DNA of 64,000 nucleotides from Kordiimonadaceae bacterium (lineage in GTDB: Bacteria; Pseudomonadota; Alphaproteobacteria; Sphingomonadales; Kordiimonadaceae). The stretch spans positions 372,001-436,000 of the forward strand of contig JAEPQB010000003.1 in NCBI GenBank assembly GCA_017640725.1, read 5' to 3'. Numbering within the stretch: position 1 is the stretch's first letter; each line of letters begins with the position of its first letter. Below, piece after piece: positions 43,947-54,252 of this stretch. A program made the position numbers and the translations under genes. Under the pieces are notes generated by a model, which saw nothing but the letters and a program-made list of their open reading frames with translations, did not search any database and was not told the origin of the DNA.

Positions 43947-46157
43947 ATGGCTGACGGCGGAACAAATAGTGACATTGAGCAGACCCCGCATTGCGAGGGT
44001 GATCGAAAGGCCATTGTCAACGCTATCAAAAAACTAAAGCCGACGGACAAGTATTTAAACCGCGAGCTGAGTTGGCTTCAGTTCAACATGCGCGTGCTTG
44101 AAGAAGCCGAAAACAAGCGTCACCCGCTTCTTGAGCGCGTTCGATTTTTGTCTATTTCTGGGAACAACCTGGACGAATTTTATATGGTTCGGGTTGCTGG
44201 ATTGAGGGGCCAAATTGATGCTGGCGTGGAAATCCTCTCGGATGATGGCCATTCGCCTTTGCAGCAGCTCAAAAAAGTCAATGACGTTGCTGAAAACTTG
44301 ATGGCGCGGCAGCAGCAAATTTGGGCGGCCTTAAGTGACGAAATGCGAGAACAGGACATTTCCATTTTGGCTTCTGAAGAGCTGTCCAAGGACGAAACAA
44401 CATGGGTTCGAGATCATTTCTTGAACAACGTCCTGCCAGTTCTGACACCAATAGCAGTAGATCCAGCGCATCCATTTCCCTTCATACCCAATTTGGGTTT
44501 TACGATGGCGCTTTCTCTCAAGCGTTCAAATGACGGCGAAGCGATGGTGGCACTTTTGCCAGTGCCGGCTCACTTAAAGCGATTTGTGCGCTTGCCCAGT
44601 GAAAACTCTATTCGCTTTATCTCGCTGGAGCGGATTATTACCATGTTTCTGGGCGATCTTTTCCCTGGATATAAAATCAAAGGCAGCGGCGTATTTCGTA
44701 TCATTCGCGATAGCGATATCGAAATTGAAGAAGAAGCTGAGGACCTTGTTCGCGTTTTTGAAAGTGCACTCAAGCGCCGCAAAAGGGGGCGTGTCATACG
44801 GCTGAAAGTTGAGGCCGCCATGCCCAAATCGCTCAGAAAAATATTGGTCGCTAGGCTCGGTGCTGATGACGATGCTGTTGTTGTGGTGCAGGGCATTTTA
44901 GGTGTCAATGAGACCAACCAATTGATCACCGATGACCGACCAGACTTGATGTTTAAGCCTTACCATCCCCGCTATCCAGAACGCGTGAGAGATTTCAGTG
45001 GCGACATTTTCAAGGCTATTGCGGCAAAAGATTTTGTGGTTCACCACCCATATGAGTCTTTCGAGGTTGTGCACCTTTTCCTACGCCAGGCAGCAAGGGA
45101 TCCCAATGTAGTTGCGATCAAACAGACCCTGTACCGCGCAGGATCGCAGTCCATGATTATTGGTGCACTCATTGAGGCTGCCGAAGCTGGAAAGTCTGTA
45201 ACGGCAGTTGTAGAATTGAAGGCCAGGTTTGACGAAGCACAAAACATTAAATGGGCCCGCGACCTCGAGCGGGCAGGGGTGCATGTGGTGTTTGGTTCCA
45301 TTGAACTAAAGACCCATAGTAAAGTGTCGATGGTTGTTCGGCGCGAAAAAGGGAAGCTGACCAGCTACATGCATTTTGGAACTGGCAACTATCATCCCAT
45401 TACTGCTCGAATCTACACTGATATGTCGTTTTTCACTGCGGACCAGGCCCTGGCCCGCGATGCCAACAAAATGTTCAACTATTTAACGGGTTATGTTGAA
45501 CCGGTTGCTCTTGAGAAACTCAAGTTGTCGCCTTTCAATATAAGGGACCATCTCAAGGAATTAATAGAGCGAGAAATTGAGTTTGCCCGGGAAGGCAAGC
45601 CGGCGGCTGTATGGGTTAAACTGAACTCTTTGTTGGATAGCAAGATCATCGACAAGCTTTATGAGGCGTCGCAAAATGGTGTCCAAGTTGATCTGATTGT
45701 GCGGGGTATTTGCACGATCAGACCCGGAATTCAGGGGCTTAGCGAGAACATAAGAGTGCGTTCGATTGTCGGAAGATTCCTCGAACATGCACGCATATGC
45801 TGTTTTGGGAATGGGCATGGATTGCCGTCACGCCAGGCTAAGGTGTTTATTTCGTCAGCCGATTGGATGCCCCGTAATTTTGACCGCCGTGTTGAGACCT
45901 TGGTACCAATTGAGAACCCAACGGTGCATGACCAGATCATGGGGCAGGTTATGGCGGCTAACTTAAAAGACACTGAACAATCATGGACAATGAATGCAGA
46001 TGGTTCTTTCAATAAAGTTGAAATTCCGGAGGGGGAAGATCCCTTCATCGCGCACCATTACTTCATGAATAATTCCTCTCTGTCTGGTCGTGGCACCGCT
46101 ATTGGCGAGAGTGCGCCAATCATGCCGCTTATGGACTACGGACAGGCAGACGATTAA
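43947..46157 (+). CDS. ppk: Polyphosphate kinase 1
   Basis: Makes inorganic polyphosphate from ATP. 736 residues from ATG at 43947 (TAGGAG six bases upstream; TTG at 43941 is less likely). Domains in order: N (RELSWLQFNMRVLEEAEN), head (with VDPAHPFPFIPNLGF), and two PLD-like catalytic domains. Phosphohistidine region ELKTHSKVSMVVRRE and FGTGNYHPITARIYTD are clear. ppx follows directly (ATT-AAATG, no gap), so synthesis and breakdown genes are linked. Confidence 0.97.
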   Translation: MADGGTNSDIEQTPHCEGDRKAIVNAIKKLKPTDKYLNRELSWLQFNMRVLEEAENKRHPLLERVRFLSISGNNLDEFYMVRVAGLRGQIDAGVEILSDDGHSPLQQLKKVNDVAENLMARQQQIWAALSDEMREQDISILASEELSKDETTWVRDHFLNNVLPVLTPIAVDPAHPFPFIPNLGFTMALSLKRSNDGEAMVALLPVPAHLKRFVRLPSENSIRFISLERIITMFLGDLFPGYKIKGSGVFRIIRDSDIEIEEEAEDLVRVFESALKRRKRGRVIRLKVEAAMPKSLRKILVARLGADDDAVVVVQGILGVNETNQLITDDRPDLMFKPYHPRYPERVRDFSGDIFKAIAAKDFVVHHPYESFEVVHLFLRQAARDPNVVAIKQTLYRAGSQSMIIGALIEAAEAGKSVTAVVELKARFDEAQNIKWARDLERAGVHVVFGSIELKTHSKVSMVVRREKGKLTSYMHFGTGNYHPITARIYTDMSFFTADQALARDANKMFNYLTGYVEPVALEKLKLSPFNIRDHLKELIEREIEFAREGKPAAVWVKLNSLLDSKIIDKLYEASQNGVQVDLIVRGICTIRPGIQGLSENIRVRSIVGRFLEHARICCFGNGHGLPSRQAKVFISSADWMPRNFDRRVETLVPIENPTVHDQIMGQVMAANLKDTEQSWTMNADGSFNKVEIPEGEDPFIAHHYFMNNSSLSGRGTAIGESAPIMPLMDYGQADD

Positions 46158-47684
46158 ATGCCATTTGATCGCCAGAAAGATCAGCAAGGCTACTTAGCCG
46201 TAATTGATATCGGGTCGAATTCCGTGCGGTTGGTGGTGTTTTCTGGCCAGACCAGAGTGCCGTCACCCATTTTCAATGAAAAACTGATGTGCGGTTTGGG
46301 CGCCGACGTTGGCAAGACCGGTAAGATGGCCCAGGGGGCCATCGACATGGCCCTCTCGACGTTGCGCCGGTTTAAGGCCTTGTGCGAACAAATGCAGGTC
46401 AGGGATGTCCGAATTGTTGCCACAGCTGCAGTCCGGGACGCCAAAAATGGACAAAAATTTGTCGAAAAAGTACGAAAACAGACTGGTTTTGATATCCAGG
46501 TGATAGACGGCGGCGAAGAGGGGCGTTTGTCGGCACTGGGTGTTCTTTCGGGCCAGCCCGATGCCAGAGGTTTAGTTGGCGATCTAGGTGGTGGTTCTCT
46601 TGAATTGGCTCAGGTAAAAAACGGCGAGGTAATTCAGACACAGAGCCTGCCGCTGGGCCCTTTGCGCCTGATAAGCAAGTTTGGCAACAATCCACGTAAA
46701 ATCAGAGCTTATTTGCGAGAGCAGTTTGCTGCGATCGACTGGATCAAAGCAACTGCTGGCGAAAACCTGTACATGGTGGGTGGTTCTTGGCGAAATATTG
46801 CCAAACTCATGATGCGCGAGAAGTCAAACCCACTGCCGATTTTACATGGCTATTCCTGTCGCCGGGGTGAGCTCGTCGACTATTGCAAACGGCTGAGCAA
46901 TCTTGACCCTGGCAATATTCCTTTTGGTGGCAGCTTGCCTGTCAGGCGCCTTCAGGTGTTGCCTGTTGCTGCAATAATTCTGCAGGAACTCCTGCGGGCT
47001 ATTCGAGCCAAGAATGGCGTTCTATCGAGCTATGGCCTGCGTGAAGGTCTAATATTCGATACACTGTCAGCTGAAGCCCGCAGAGAAGACCCGTTTTTGC
47101 ACATTTGCAAGGTGTTGGCCGAAGAAAGATGCAGGTTTGCTGAGCATGCCTCTGTCATTTTTGATTGGAGCAGTCCGCTCTTCAGGCCTTCAACGCAGCA
47201 ATCGCCCAAACGTCGGAAGCTCCATATGGCAATATGCTTGTTGGGCGACATTGCTTGGCGTGGTCACCCTGACTTTCGCGCCGAAAAAGCGGTTGAGTCG
47301 ATCCTGCATGGCAATTTCGTCGGCATTACGCACGCCGAGCGTGTTTATATCGCTGTGGCGCTTAATCAGGCATACGGCGCAGCAATCGATGCGCCCCATA
47401 TTTCCCCAATGCTTACACTCTTGAAAATCAACGATATTTTGGAAGCCCGCATGATGGGCGCGGCCTTGCGTTTGGCGCAGCGCCTGTCCGGTGGCACTGT
47501 AAGCGGCCTGATGGTGTCTCAGCTCAGGGTAACCAAAACGAAATTGAGGCTAGGGGTGCCATCCAGCTACGCTGACATTGCGAACGAAGTTGTTGCCAAA
47601 CGATTATCTCATCTGGCCCAACTTATGGGACGTAAGTCCGCGATAGAATTTCCGCCGGAGTTGAATGATACCTCAGTTGGTTGA
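46158..47684 (+). CDS. ppx: Exopolyphosphatase (Ppx/GppA family)
   Basis: 508 residues. IDIGSNSVRLVVFSG (phosphate 1 of the ASKHA fold), the catalytic-glutamate strand DGGEEGRLSALGV, and GDLGGGSLELAQV are diagnostic. The C-terminal HD-like part (ICLLGDIAWRGHPDF) is present. It may also act on pppGpp. No gap after ppk. Converges with rnd, two bases apart. Confidence 0.95.
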   Translation: MPFDRQKDQQGYLAVIDIGSNSVRLVVFSGQTRVPSPIFNEKLMCGLGADVGKTGKMAQGAIDMALSTLRRFKALCEQMQVRDVRIVATAAVRDAKNGQKFVEKVRKQTGFDIQVIDGGEEGRLSALGVLSGQPDARGLVGDLGGGSLELAQVKNGEVIQTQSLPLGPLRLISKFGNNPRKIRAYLREQFAAIDWIKATAGENLYMVGGSWRNIAKLMMREKSNPLPILHGYSCRRGELVDYCKRLSNLDPGNIPFGGSLPVRRLQVLPVAAIILQELLRAIRAKNGVLSSYGLREGLIFDTLSAEARREDPFLHICKVLAEERCRFAEHASVIFDWSSPLFRPSTQQSPKRRKLHMAICLLGDIAWRGHPDFRAEKAVESILHGNFVGITHAERVYIAVALNQAYGAAIDAPHISPMLTLLKINDILEARMMGAALRLAQRLSGGTVSGLMVSQLRVTKTKLRLGVPSSYADIANEVVAKRLSHLAQLMGRKSAIEFPPELNDTSVG

Positions 47685-47686
47685 GG

Positions 47687-48844
47687 CTATTCTTCTTCCA
47701 ATTCAACAATTTCAATATTGCCGCGATTTGCCGTTAGCGCGAGGTCGCCTTTCATCAGCTTTCTGGCGTCCTTGCCAAAAATGTCATCACGCCAACCGTG
47801 CAATGCGCGCAGGTCAGTTTTGTGGGGTTCTGCAGCCCATGCTTCCAGTTCCTGGGCGCTGGCAACCATACGGGTAGCGACGCGGGCCTGTTCGCACTTG
47901 ATCTTTAGCAACACTTTCAACAAGTCAGCCATGGGCGGCGTTGCCGGGCGCGGCTTTGCTTTGGCAATCTTGGGCAGCTCATTTTCTGGCATGTTAAGAC
48001 CAATCTGTAGGGCGTCCATCAGTGTTTTGCCCGCGCGGGAGCGACTGAAACCATTTGGGACACCTCGAATACGGTCAAGATGTTTGGCATCTTTTGGGGG
48101 ATGAGCGGCTATTTCAAATAGGGTTTCATCTTTTGCGACCCGATTGCGGGGAATATCGCGCTGCTGGGCTTCTATTTCCCGCCATTCAGCCAGCGCCTTC
48201 AATATGCCAAGAAACCGAGGTTTGTTGGTTCTGACCTTAAGGCGCTGCCAAGCATCTACTGGCACGATGGTGTACAGCTTCTTGTCTTTAAGGGGGGCTA
48301 ATTCCTCCTCAACCCAGCTTTCGCGCCCGGTGTTTTCCAGCTCACGCTTCAGCTTCCTGTATATTGTTCGCAGGTGCGTTACATCCCCAAGGGCATAGGA
48401 AAGCTGAGCGTCAGTCAGTGGGCGTTTGGACCAGTCGGTATAACGCGCCGACTTGTCAAGTTGACCACCGGAAAGTTTATTCACCAGGGTTTCGTACCCA
48501 ACCGAATCACCAAACCCACAAACCATTGCCGCGACTTGGGTGTCAAAAATCGGTTCCGGAACCTCGCCGTTCATATTGACGAAGATTTCCAGGTCCTGCC
48601 GGCATGCATGCAAAACTTTGATCACATTCTTGTTGGCCATCAGGTCAAAAAACGGTGTCAGATCGATACCATCTGCCAGTGGATCAATGGCTACAGCTTC
48701 ATTGTCATCCGCAATCTGTATCAGGCACAGCTTTGAATAATAGGTATTGTCCCGAAGAAATTCGGTATCGACGGTAACAAATTCTGCTGATTTCAGGCGG
48801 TCGCACAGAGCAAAGAGTTCGTTGGTGGTTGTGATCGGCTGCAT
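47687..48844 (-). CDS. rnd: Ribonuclease D
   Basis: 3'-5' exonuclease for tRNA and small RNA maturation. 385 residues. DEDD motif: VTVDTEFLRD (D26, E28), LLHACRQDLEIF-like second block and LSYALGDVTHL third block. One HRDC domain follows (about 200-280). Starts at ATG 48844 after GGGA; ATG at 48856 also possible. Confidence 0.94.
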   Translation of the reverse strand: MQPITTTNELFALCDRLKSAEFVTVDTEFLRDNTYYSKLCLIQIADDNEAVAIDPLADGIDLTPFFDLMANKNVIKVLHACRQDLEIFVNMNGEVPEPIFDTQVAAMVCGFGDSVGYETLVNKLSGGQLDKSARYTDWSKRPLTDAQLSYALGDVTHLRTIYRKLKRELENTGRESWVEEELAPLKDKKLYTIVPVDAWQRLKVRTNKPRFLGILKALAEWREIEAQQRDIPRNRVAKDETLFEIAAHPPKDAKHLDRIRGVPNGFSRSRAGKTLMDALQIGLNMPENELPKIAKAKPRPATPPMADLLKVLLKIKCEQARVATRMVASAQELEAWAAEPHKTDLRALHGWRDDIFGKDARKLMKGDLALTANRGNIEIVELEEE

Positions 48845-49008
48845 GCCATGTCCCATTATTGTTTGGCGCCTCTAATACACAGTTCAGTGGTCAAGGTCAC
48901 GCTTTCTGTTAGATATCATGTTTGCGGTCTTGACAAGCAGCATGTTTCATGCGCTTTTCCGCCCAAAATTGTGAGTAAGTCTCACCTAACAAATATACGT
49001 AGGACATC

Positions 49009-50796
49009 ATGCACGAGTATCGTTCACACACCTGTTCTGGTCTGCGCGCAGCAGACGTTGGCGAAACAGTTCGTCTTTCTGGTTGGGTACACAGAAAGCG
49101 CGACCATGGCGGTTTGCTATTCATCGACCTTCGCGACAACTATGGCATGACGCAACTGGTGTTTGACGTTGACAGCGCCTGTTTTGCTGAAGCGGAAGCT
49201 GTGCGCGCTGAAAGCGTGATCCGGATTGATGGTCGGGTTAAGGCCCGCAGCGAAGAAACTGTAAATGCAGACCTGGCGACCGGTGAGATTGAAGTATATG
49301 TCGACGAGATGGAAATTCTGTCGGCTGCCGGTGAATTGCCAATGCCAGTGTTTGGTGACACGGAATACCCCGAAGACATTCGACTGACATACCGTTTTCT
49401 GGATTTGCGCCGCGAACGCATTCACAACAACATTCTTCTACGCTCCAAAGTGATTTCAGAGCTGCGTACCGAAATGACGGCACAGGGCTTTAACGAGTTT
49501 CAAACGCCTATTTTGACAGCGTCCAGCCCCGAAGGCGCACGTGACTTCTTGGTGCCGGCACGTCAGCACCCCGGCAAGTTCTATGCGCTGCCGCAGGCAC
49601 CTCAGCAGTTCAAGCAGCTGATTATGGTGTCTGGCTTTGACCGTTACTTCCAGATCGCGCCTTGTTTCCGTGATGAGGATGCGCGCGCGGATCGCAGCCC
49701 TGGCGAGTTTTACCAGCTTGATGTTGAGATGAGCTTTGTTACGCAAGATGATGTGTTCAATGCGATCGAACCTGTTCTTGTGAACGTCTTCAAGAAGTTT
49801 TCTGAGAAGAAGATCACCGAAGCGCCGTTCCCGCGCATTCCATTCAAAGAGTCGATGCTAAAATACGGTAATGACAAACCGGACCTTCGTAACCCGATCG
49901 AGATCCAGGATGTGACGGAGATTTTCCGTGGTTCCGGTTTTGGCATCTTTGCGAAGATGATCGAAAACGGATCTGTTGTTCGCGCAATCCCAGCTCCTGG
50001 TGCTGGTCAGATGTCCCGCCGCAAGTTCTTCGATGGTACCAATGACTGGGCCAAGAAAGAAGGCTTTGCCGGCCTTGGTTACATCAACATCAAAGACGGT
50101 GTCCCGGGTGGTCCGATCGCGAAGAACCTTGGTGAAGAGAAGACTAAAGAGCTTCTTGAGACACTTGGTCTTGGCGATAACGACGGTGTCTTCTTCGCCT
50201 GTGACAAGGAAGCAGGTGCTGCCAAGCTTGCAGGTGTAGCGCGGACGAAGGTTGGTGAGGACCTGAACCTGATCTCTGATGATGAGTTCAAATTCTGCTG
50301 GATCGTCGACTACCCAATGTTTGAGATGGACGAAGAAGAAGGCAACATCGACTTCTCTCACAACCCATTCTCTATGCCACAGGGCGGTATGGAAGCGCTT
50401 GAGAGCAAAGATCCACTTGAAGTGCTCGCGTACCAGTATGACATTGTTTGTAACGGTATTGAGCTGTCTTCTGGTGCTATCAGGAACCATCGCCCGGACA
50501 TCATGATCAAGGCCTTTGGTATCGCTGGTTACAGTGAAGAGGTTGTTGAGCAGGAGTTTGGTGGCATGCTGAACGCGTTCAAGTACGGCGCACCACCACA
50601 TGGTGGTTTGGCACCTGGTGTTGATCGCATGGTCATGTTGCTTGCTGATGAGCCGAACATCCGTGAAGTCATCCTGTTCCCGATGAACCAGAAAGCGGAA
50701 GACCTCATGATGGGTGCACCGAGTGATGTTCAACCGAAGCAGCTTCGCGAACTTCACATCCGAACAGTTGAGCCTCCGAAGAAAGAGGGCGAATAA
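49009..50796 (+). CDS. aspS: Aspartyl-tRNA synthetase
   Basis: 595 residues, bacterial type with N-terminal anticodon-binding OB domain ([22 protein letters not shown]), class II motifs 2 ([19 protein letters not shown]) and 3 ([12 protein letters not shown]), and an inserted GAD domain. In Alphaproteobacteria this enzyme often also charges tRNA-Asn; from sequence alone I cannot tell. Followed by a terminator and guaA. Its antisense strand has a 341-codon open frame, judged a shadow. Confidence 0.97.
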   Translation: MHEYRSHTCSGLRAADVGETVRLSGWVHRKRDHGGLLFIDLRDNYGMTQLVFDVDSACFAEAEAVRAESVIRIDGRVKARSEETVNADLATGEIEVYVDEMEILSAAGELPMPVFGDTEYPEDIRLTYRFLDLRRERIHNNILLRSKVISELRTEMTAQGFNEFQTPILTASSPEGARDFLVPARQHPGKFYALPQAPQQFKQLIMVSGFDRYFQIAPCFRDEDARADRSPGEFYQLDVEMSFVTQDDVFNAIEPVLVNVFKKFSEKKITEAPFPRIPFKESMLKYGNDKPDLRNPIEIQDVTEIFRGSGFGIFAKMIENGSVVRAIPAPGAGQMSRRKFFDGTNDWAKKEGFAGLGYINIKDGVPGGPIAKNLGEEKTKELLETLGLGDNDGVFFACDKEAGAAKLAGVARTKVGEDLNLISDDEFKFCWIVDYPMFEMDEEEGNIDFSHNPFSMPQGGMEALESKDPLEVLAYQYDIVCNGIELSSGAIRNHRPDIMIKAFGIAGYSEEVVEQEFGGMLNAFKYGAPPHGGLAPGVDRMVMLLADEPNIREVILFPMNQKAEDLMMGAPSDVQPKQLRELHIRTVEPPKKEGE

Positions 50797-50803
50797 CAAC
50801 CAG

Positions 50804-50834
50804 AAAATGGAGCCTGACGGCTCCATTTTGCTTT
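50804..50834 (+). terminator. Terminator between aspS and guaA
   Basis: AAAATGGAGCC and GGCTCCATTTT form an exact 11-bp stem with loop TGAC; TTTTGCTTTT follows. It lies only eight bases past the aspS stop. Confidence 0.85.
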
Positions 50835-50860
50835 TAATCTCAGAACCACAGGAACTGCCC

Positions 50861-52408
50861 ATGAGCGACAATATTCTCATCATTGATTTCGGATCGCAGG
50901 TTACTCAATTGATCGCCCGCCGAGTGCGCGAAGCTGGGGTTTATTGCGAAATCGTGCCTTTCAATAAAGCTGATGAGATTTTGGATGATTTTGGTGCGGC
51001 CGGCATCATTCTCTCAGGTGGACCAGCCAGCGTGACGCATTCAGACACGCCGCGTGCTCCGGACCGAGTGTACGAGATGGGATTGCCGATTTTGGGCATT
51101 TGCTATGGCCAGCAAACCATGGTGCAGCAGCTGGGTGGCAGTGTGACAAGCTCGGATCACCAGGAGTTTGGCCGAGCTTTTGTGGACGTAAAAGAAAACA
51201 GCGCACTTTTTGATGACGTTTGGGCAAAGGGCGACCGCGAACAAGTATGGATGAGCCATGGCGACCACGTCGATGCGTTGCCAGATGGCTTTTCGATTGT
51301 AGCAACCAGCGAAGGTGCGCCGTTTGCCGTGATCACCGACGAAGCCCGCAAAATGTATGGTGTTCAATTCCACCCTGAAGTTGTTCATACGCCCCATGGC
51401 GCTCAGCTTCTGGAGAATTTTGTCCTGAAAATATGTGGATGCTCCGGCGAATGGACAATGGCGAGTTTCCGCGAAACCAAAATCCGTGAGATTCGTGAAC
51501 AAGTTGGCGACAAACGGGTGATTTGTGGCCTTTCAGGCGGGGTGGACAGCTCAGTTGTTGCGGTTTTGATCCATGAGGCAATCGGCGAACAGCTTACGTG
51601 TGTATATGTCGACCATGGCCTGATGCGCCAAGGCGAAAGCGATCAGGTCGTCAGCCTGTTCCGCGAGCATTACAACATCAATTTGGTGCATAGAGACGCT
51701 TCTGATTTGTTCTTGGGCGAACTGGCCGGTGTTACAGACCCGGAGGTGAAACGTAAGACCATCGGTAAGCTGTTCATTGATGTATTTGAAGAAGAGGCCA
51801 ACAAAGTAGGTGGTGCAGACTTTTTGGCACAGGGCACCTTGTATCCGGATGTTATCGAGAGCGTTTCCTTCATTGGGGGCCCGTCGGTGACGATCAAATC
51901 ACACCACAATGTAGGTGGACTGCCAGCACGCATGAATATGGACTTGGTTGAGCCGCTGCGGGAGTTATTCAAAGACGAAGTCCGTGCATTGGGCCGCGAA
52001 CTAGGGTTGCATGAAGACTTTGTTGGTCGTCATCCATTCCCTGGACCAGGCCTTGCGATAAGAATTCCAGGGGAAATTACGCGTGAAAAAGCGGATATTC
52101 TCAGAAAAGCTGACGCGATTTATCTCGAGGAGATCCGCAAAGCTGGCCTGTACGATAGTATTTGGCAAGCATTTGCAGTCCTGCTGCCGGTCAAGACAGT
52201 CGGCGTGATGGGGGACGCACGCACATATGATCATGTTTGCGCGATCAGGGCGGTGAATTCTACCGATGGGATGACCGCAGATTATTACCCGTTCCCGCAT
52301 GAATTTCTTGGCCGGGTTGCAACGCGCATCATCAACGAAGTGCGGGGCATCAATCGAGTGGTTTATGATGTGACTTCTAAGCCACCGGGCACCATCGAGT
52401 GGGAGTAG
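50861..52408 (+). CDS. guaA: GMP synthase (glutamine-hydrolysing)
   Basis: 515 residues. Class I glutamine amidotransferase domain (nucleophile C81 in [20 protein letters not shown]), ATP-pyrophosphatase P-loop ([14 protein letters not shown]) and the C-terminal dimerisation domain ending [16 protein letters not shown]. The open frame extends upstream into aspS; the family start [13 protein letters not shown] is at 50861. Its last 51 bases have a diverged copy at 53537-53587, so the 3' end may be an integration site (see repeats). Confidence 0.97.
   Translation: MSDNILIIDFGSQVTQLIARRVREAGVYCEIVPFNKADEILDDFGAAGIILSGGPASVTHSDTPRAPDRVYEMGLPILGICYGQQTMVQQLGGSVTSSDHQEFGRAFVDVKENSALFDDVWAKGDREQVWMSHGDHVDALPDGFSIVATSEGAPFAVITDEARKMYGVQFHPEVVHTPHGAQLLENFVLKICGCSGEWTMASFRETKIREIREQVGDKRVICGLSGGVDSSVVAVLIHEAIGEQLTCVYVDHGLMRQGESDQVVSLFREHYNINLVHRDASDLFLGELAGVTDPEVKRKTIGKLFIDVFEEEANKVGGADFLAQGTLYPDVIESVSFIGGPSVTIKSHHNVGGLPARMNMDLVEPLRELFKDEVRALGRELGLHEDFVGRHPFPGPGLAIRIPGEITREKADILRKADAIYLEEIRKAGLYDSIWQAFAVLLPVKTVGVMGDARTYDHVCAIRAVNSTDGMTADYYPFPHEFLGRVATRIINEVRGINRVVYDVTSKPPGTIEWE
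52358..52408. repeat. Left copy: guaA 3' end, putative attachment-like site
   Basis: The last 16 codons and stop of guaA, ungapped match to 53537-53587 at 41 of 51 positions. The first 17 bases (GTGGTTTATGATGTGAC) are identical in both copies and could be the crossover core. Seven of the ten differences are silent. Confidence 0.75.
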
Positions 52409-52440
52409 GTTAGTCCCTCAAATTTCATTTGAGCCAACTG

Positions 52441-53472
52441 CTACGCGCGTTGTCTGACCTTCGCTCTTACCCTTTTGAGCGGGGTTTCAACCAGCTGCAC
52501 CATGGCGAATGCTATGGCTACAGACACACCATAAATAATGACCATGCTGATGGCGTCACTTTTTATCGTGCCTGCTCCCAGGGCAGTAAGAAGGATCGCT
52601 ATTTGCCAATGAATTAGGAACAGCGGGTAAGATATATCTCCGAGGTGAATGCTCCAGCGCCAAAGTTGCCGGTTCCCCTCGTAAAGCAGAAAAATCGCGA
52701 TCAGCAGACTTTCAGTATACAACAGAAGCTGCTGAATGAGTGCCGGGGCCACAAGGTATTTCCACGGAATAAGCGGGACAATAACGGCCAGAGCATAAGC
52801 GATCAGGCCCAAATAAGGGCGTGGGGTTAGTTTTTTTTCCGCCAAAAAGTACGTGAGTGCGCCGATGGCGAAGCAGAAAGAAACGCCAAATACACTACTG
52901 TAGATTAGCTCGCCGGGGGCAAACCGCGGCGCAGGGTCTAGTGTGAGATATAGAATGATCGCAAGAACTGATGCAGCGGACAGCCCGGTCCATATGAGGG
53001 CCGTTCGCATGGAGCGCGCGCCAATGATGAACAGAAAAATGTAGAAATATATTTCGATTGCAGTGCTCCAACTTGGGGGAGCAAAGCGGATCGAACTGGC
53101 ACCGGGAATACCATGATGTAAGCCAATGATAGTGATGTTGGAGAGCGCATCAACGGCGTCGTTCCAACTTTCAGGCATTCGGATGACGGGGTTCCAGTAT
53201 TTTGCCTCGTCCGGGGTGAAAAATGCCAATAGTAGACCAAACAAGACAGCCGCGAGGAAAGTGGGATAAAGGCGCCAAAATCGATTGATAAAAAAGTCCC
53301 GATGGGGTGAGGTTTTCTTGTAATAAACCTCGTTCAGAACCTTTGTTATGATGAAGCCTGATAAAGTGTAGAAGCCGAAGACGGCATATTTCCCTGCGCT
53401 TGGAAAATAGTAGCTTCCGGTATGAAACCAGACGACGTAGGACGCCAAGATGAAACGCAGGAGATATTGCAT
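52441..53472 (-). CDS. Acyltransferase 3 family membrane protein (OafA/YrhL-like)
   Basis: 343 residues with about ten membrane helices. The N-terminal signature SYVVWFHTG (catalytic-type His), FYTLSGFIITKVL and RDFFINRFWRLYP (RxxR-type) identify the family that acetylates or otherwise acylates cell-surface sugars. Ribosome binding site AAGGA precedes the ATG. It lies alone between the guaA 3' end and a second partial guaA 3' end, in opposite orientation to guaA, so it is likely a later arrival at this site. Target glycan unknown. Confidence 0.88.
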   Translation of the reverse strand: MQYLLRFILASYVVWFHTGSYYFPSAGKYAVFGFYTLSGFIITKVLNEVYYKKTSPHRDFFINRFWRLYPTFLAAVLFGLLLAFFTPDEAKYWNPVIRMPESWNDAVDALSNITIIGLHHGIPGASSIRFAPPSWSTAIEIYFYIFLFIIGARSMRTALIWTGLSAASVLAIILYLTLDPAPRFAPGELIYSSVFGVSFCFAIGALTYFLAEKKLTPRPYLGLIAYALAVIVPLIPWKYLVAPALIQQLLLYTESLLIAIFLLYEGNRQLWRWSIHLGDISYPLFLIHWQIAILLTALGAGTIKSDAISMVIIYGVSVAIAFAMVQLVETPLKRVRAKVRQRA

Positions 53473-53536
53473 AACGTCCTTAATCTAGGATCTGTTTGAG
53501 CGCTGGCTTATTAACAAAACACGGATCAACAGCCTG

Positions 53537-53587
53537 GTGGTTTATGATGTGACATCCAAACCACCAGGAACCATTGTTCGGGAATAG
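53537..53587 (+). pseudogene. Right copy: remnant of a guaA 3' end
   Basis: Reads [13 protein letters not shown], then two changed residues, a Glu and a TAG stop, like the end of guaA (14 of 16 residues equal), but no guaA body precedes it. Mostly synonymous differences show it was once part of a working gene. With 52358-52408 it forms direct repeats 1179 bases apart around the acyltransferase. Confidence 0.75.
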
Positions 53588-53594
53588 TCCGTGG

Positions 53595-54089
53595 CTATTC
53601 GGTTTTGCCCTGGCGTCTGAGCCATATGAACTGGGCGATCAGGCCCACCACATAGGTGATGAGGAACGCAAGATAGAAGCCGCGCAGAAGAGGGTCTTCC
53701 TGCTCAGTCACTATTGGGTCCCCAACCGGCAGGCGGCGCAGCCCGTCTGTGATTGCCGGAATCATGTGGAAAAGGAATGTTGCGCTGTACGCTGTTGCTT
53801 GCAGGTAGGGTGACAATCCTTTGAACAAATTGGTGGCTTCTGTCAGACGGCCGCCGGCGAGGGCAATAATGGTCAGTACAGCCAGTCCGTGAGCGGCGTT
53901 AAATGCACCAGTCGCTCTGTAAATACCAAGCGCGGACGCCGCGGCAATGAAGGTCAAAATCAGATAAATTTTACTGCTTTTGTCGTCCCATCTCAGGACC
54001 TTGTATGTAAAAAGCGAATATATTCCAGTCAGAATGGCGGCTATTCCCACGATTGTGTGGAACCAGCCAAATGGTGTCATTTCAGGCAT
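53595..54089 (-). CDS. Small integral membrane protein, unknown function
   Basis: 164 residues with four predicted membrane helices (WFHTIVGIAAILTGIYSLF, IYLILTFIAAASALGIY, HGLAVLTIIALAGG, GFYLAFLITYVVGLIAQFIW). I do not recognise the family with certainty; a DUF2306-like protein is possible. ATG at 54089 follows GGGAG. It lies between the guaA remnant and panB. Confidence 0.75.
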   Translation of the reverse strand: MPEMTPFGWFHTIVGIAAILTGIYSLFTYKVLRWDDKSSKIYLILTFIAAASALGIYRATGAFNAAHGLAVLTIIALAGGRLTEATNLFKGLSPYLQATAYSATFLFHMIPAITDGLRRLPVGDPIVTEQEDPLLRGFYLAFLITYVVGLIAQFIWLRRQGKTE

Positions 54090-54252
54090 CAATATCTCCC
54101 TAGGTACCCCTTGTCTGACATGAAGCTAGCGCAAAAATTTGGGGTTACAAAGTTTTCGAATAACTGCTTCACAGCAATGCGAGTTGAATTTTAGGTCAAT
54201 TTGGACAATAAACCGGCCTAAATATACCTCTACGTCAGCGAGGAGAGAGAGT

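Noticed and set aside
48971-48985. GTGAG-TAAGT-CTCAC repeat upstream of aspS
   Set aside because: Five-base arms are within chance expectation; no T-box or promoter could be recognised.
49009-50796. Impression that aspS is richer in GGT and CTT codons than its neighbours
   Set aside because: Most easily explained by selection for high expression; no breakpoint was evident, so no transfer or mosaic claim is made.
49858-50883. 341-codon open frame antisense to aspS
   Set aside because: It mirrors the aspS codon pattern in the opposite strand, has no recognisable motifs, and aspS is certain; long antisense frames are expected opposite such codon usage.
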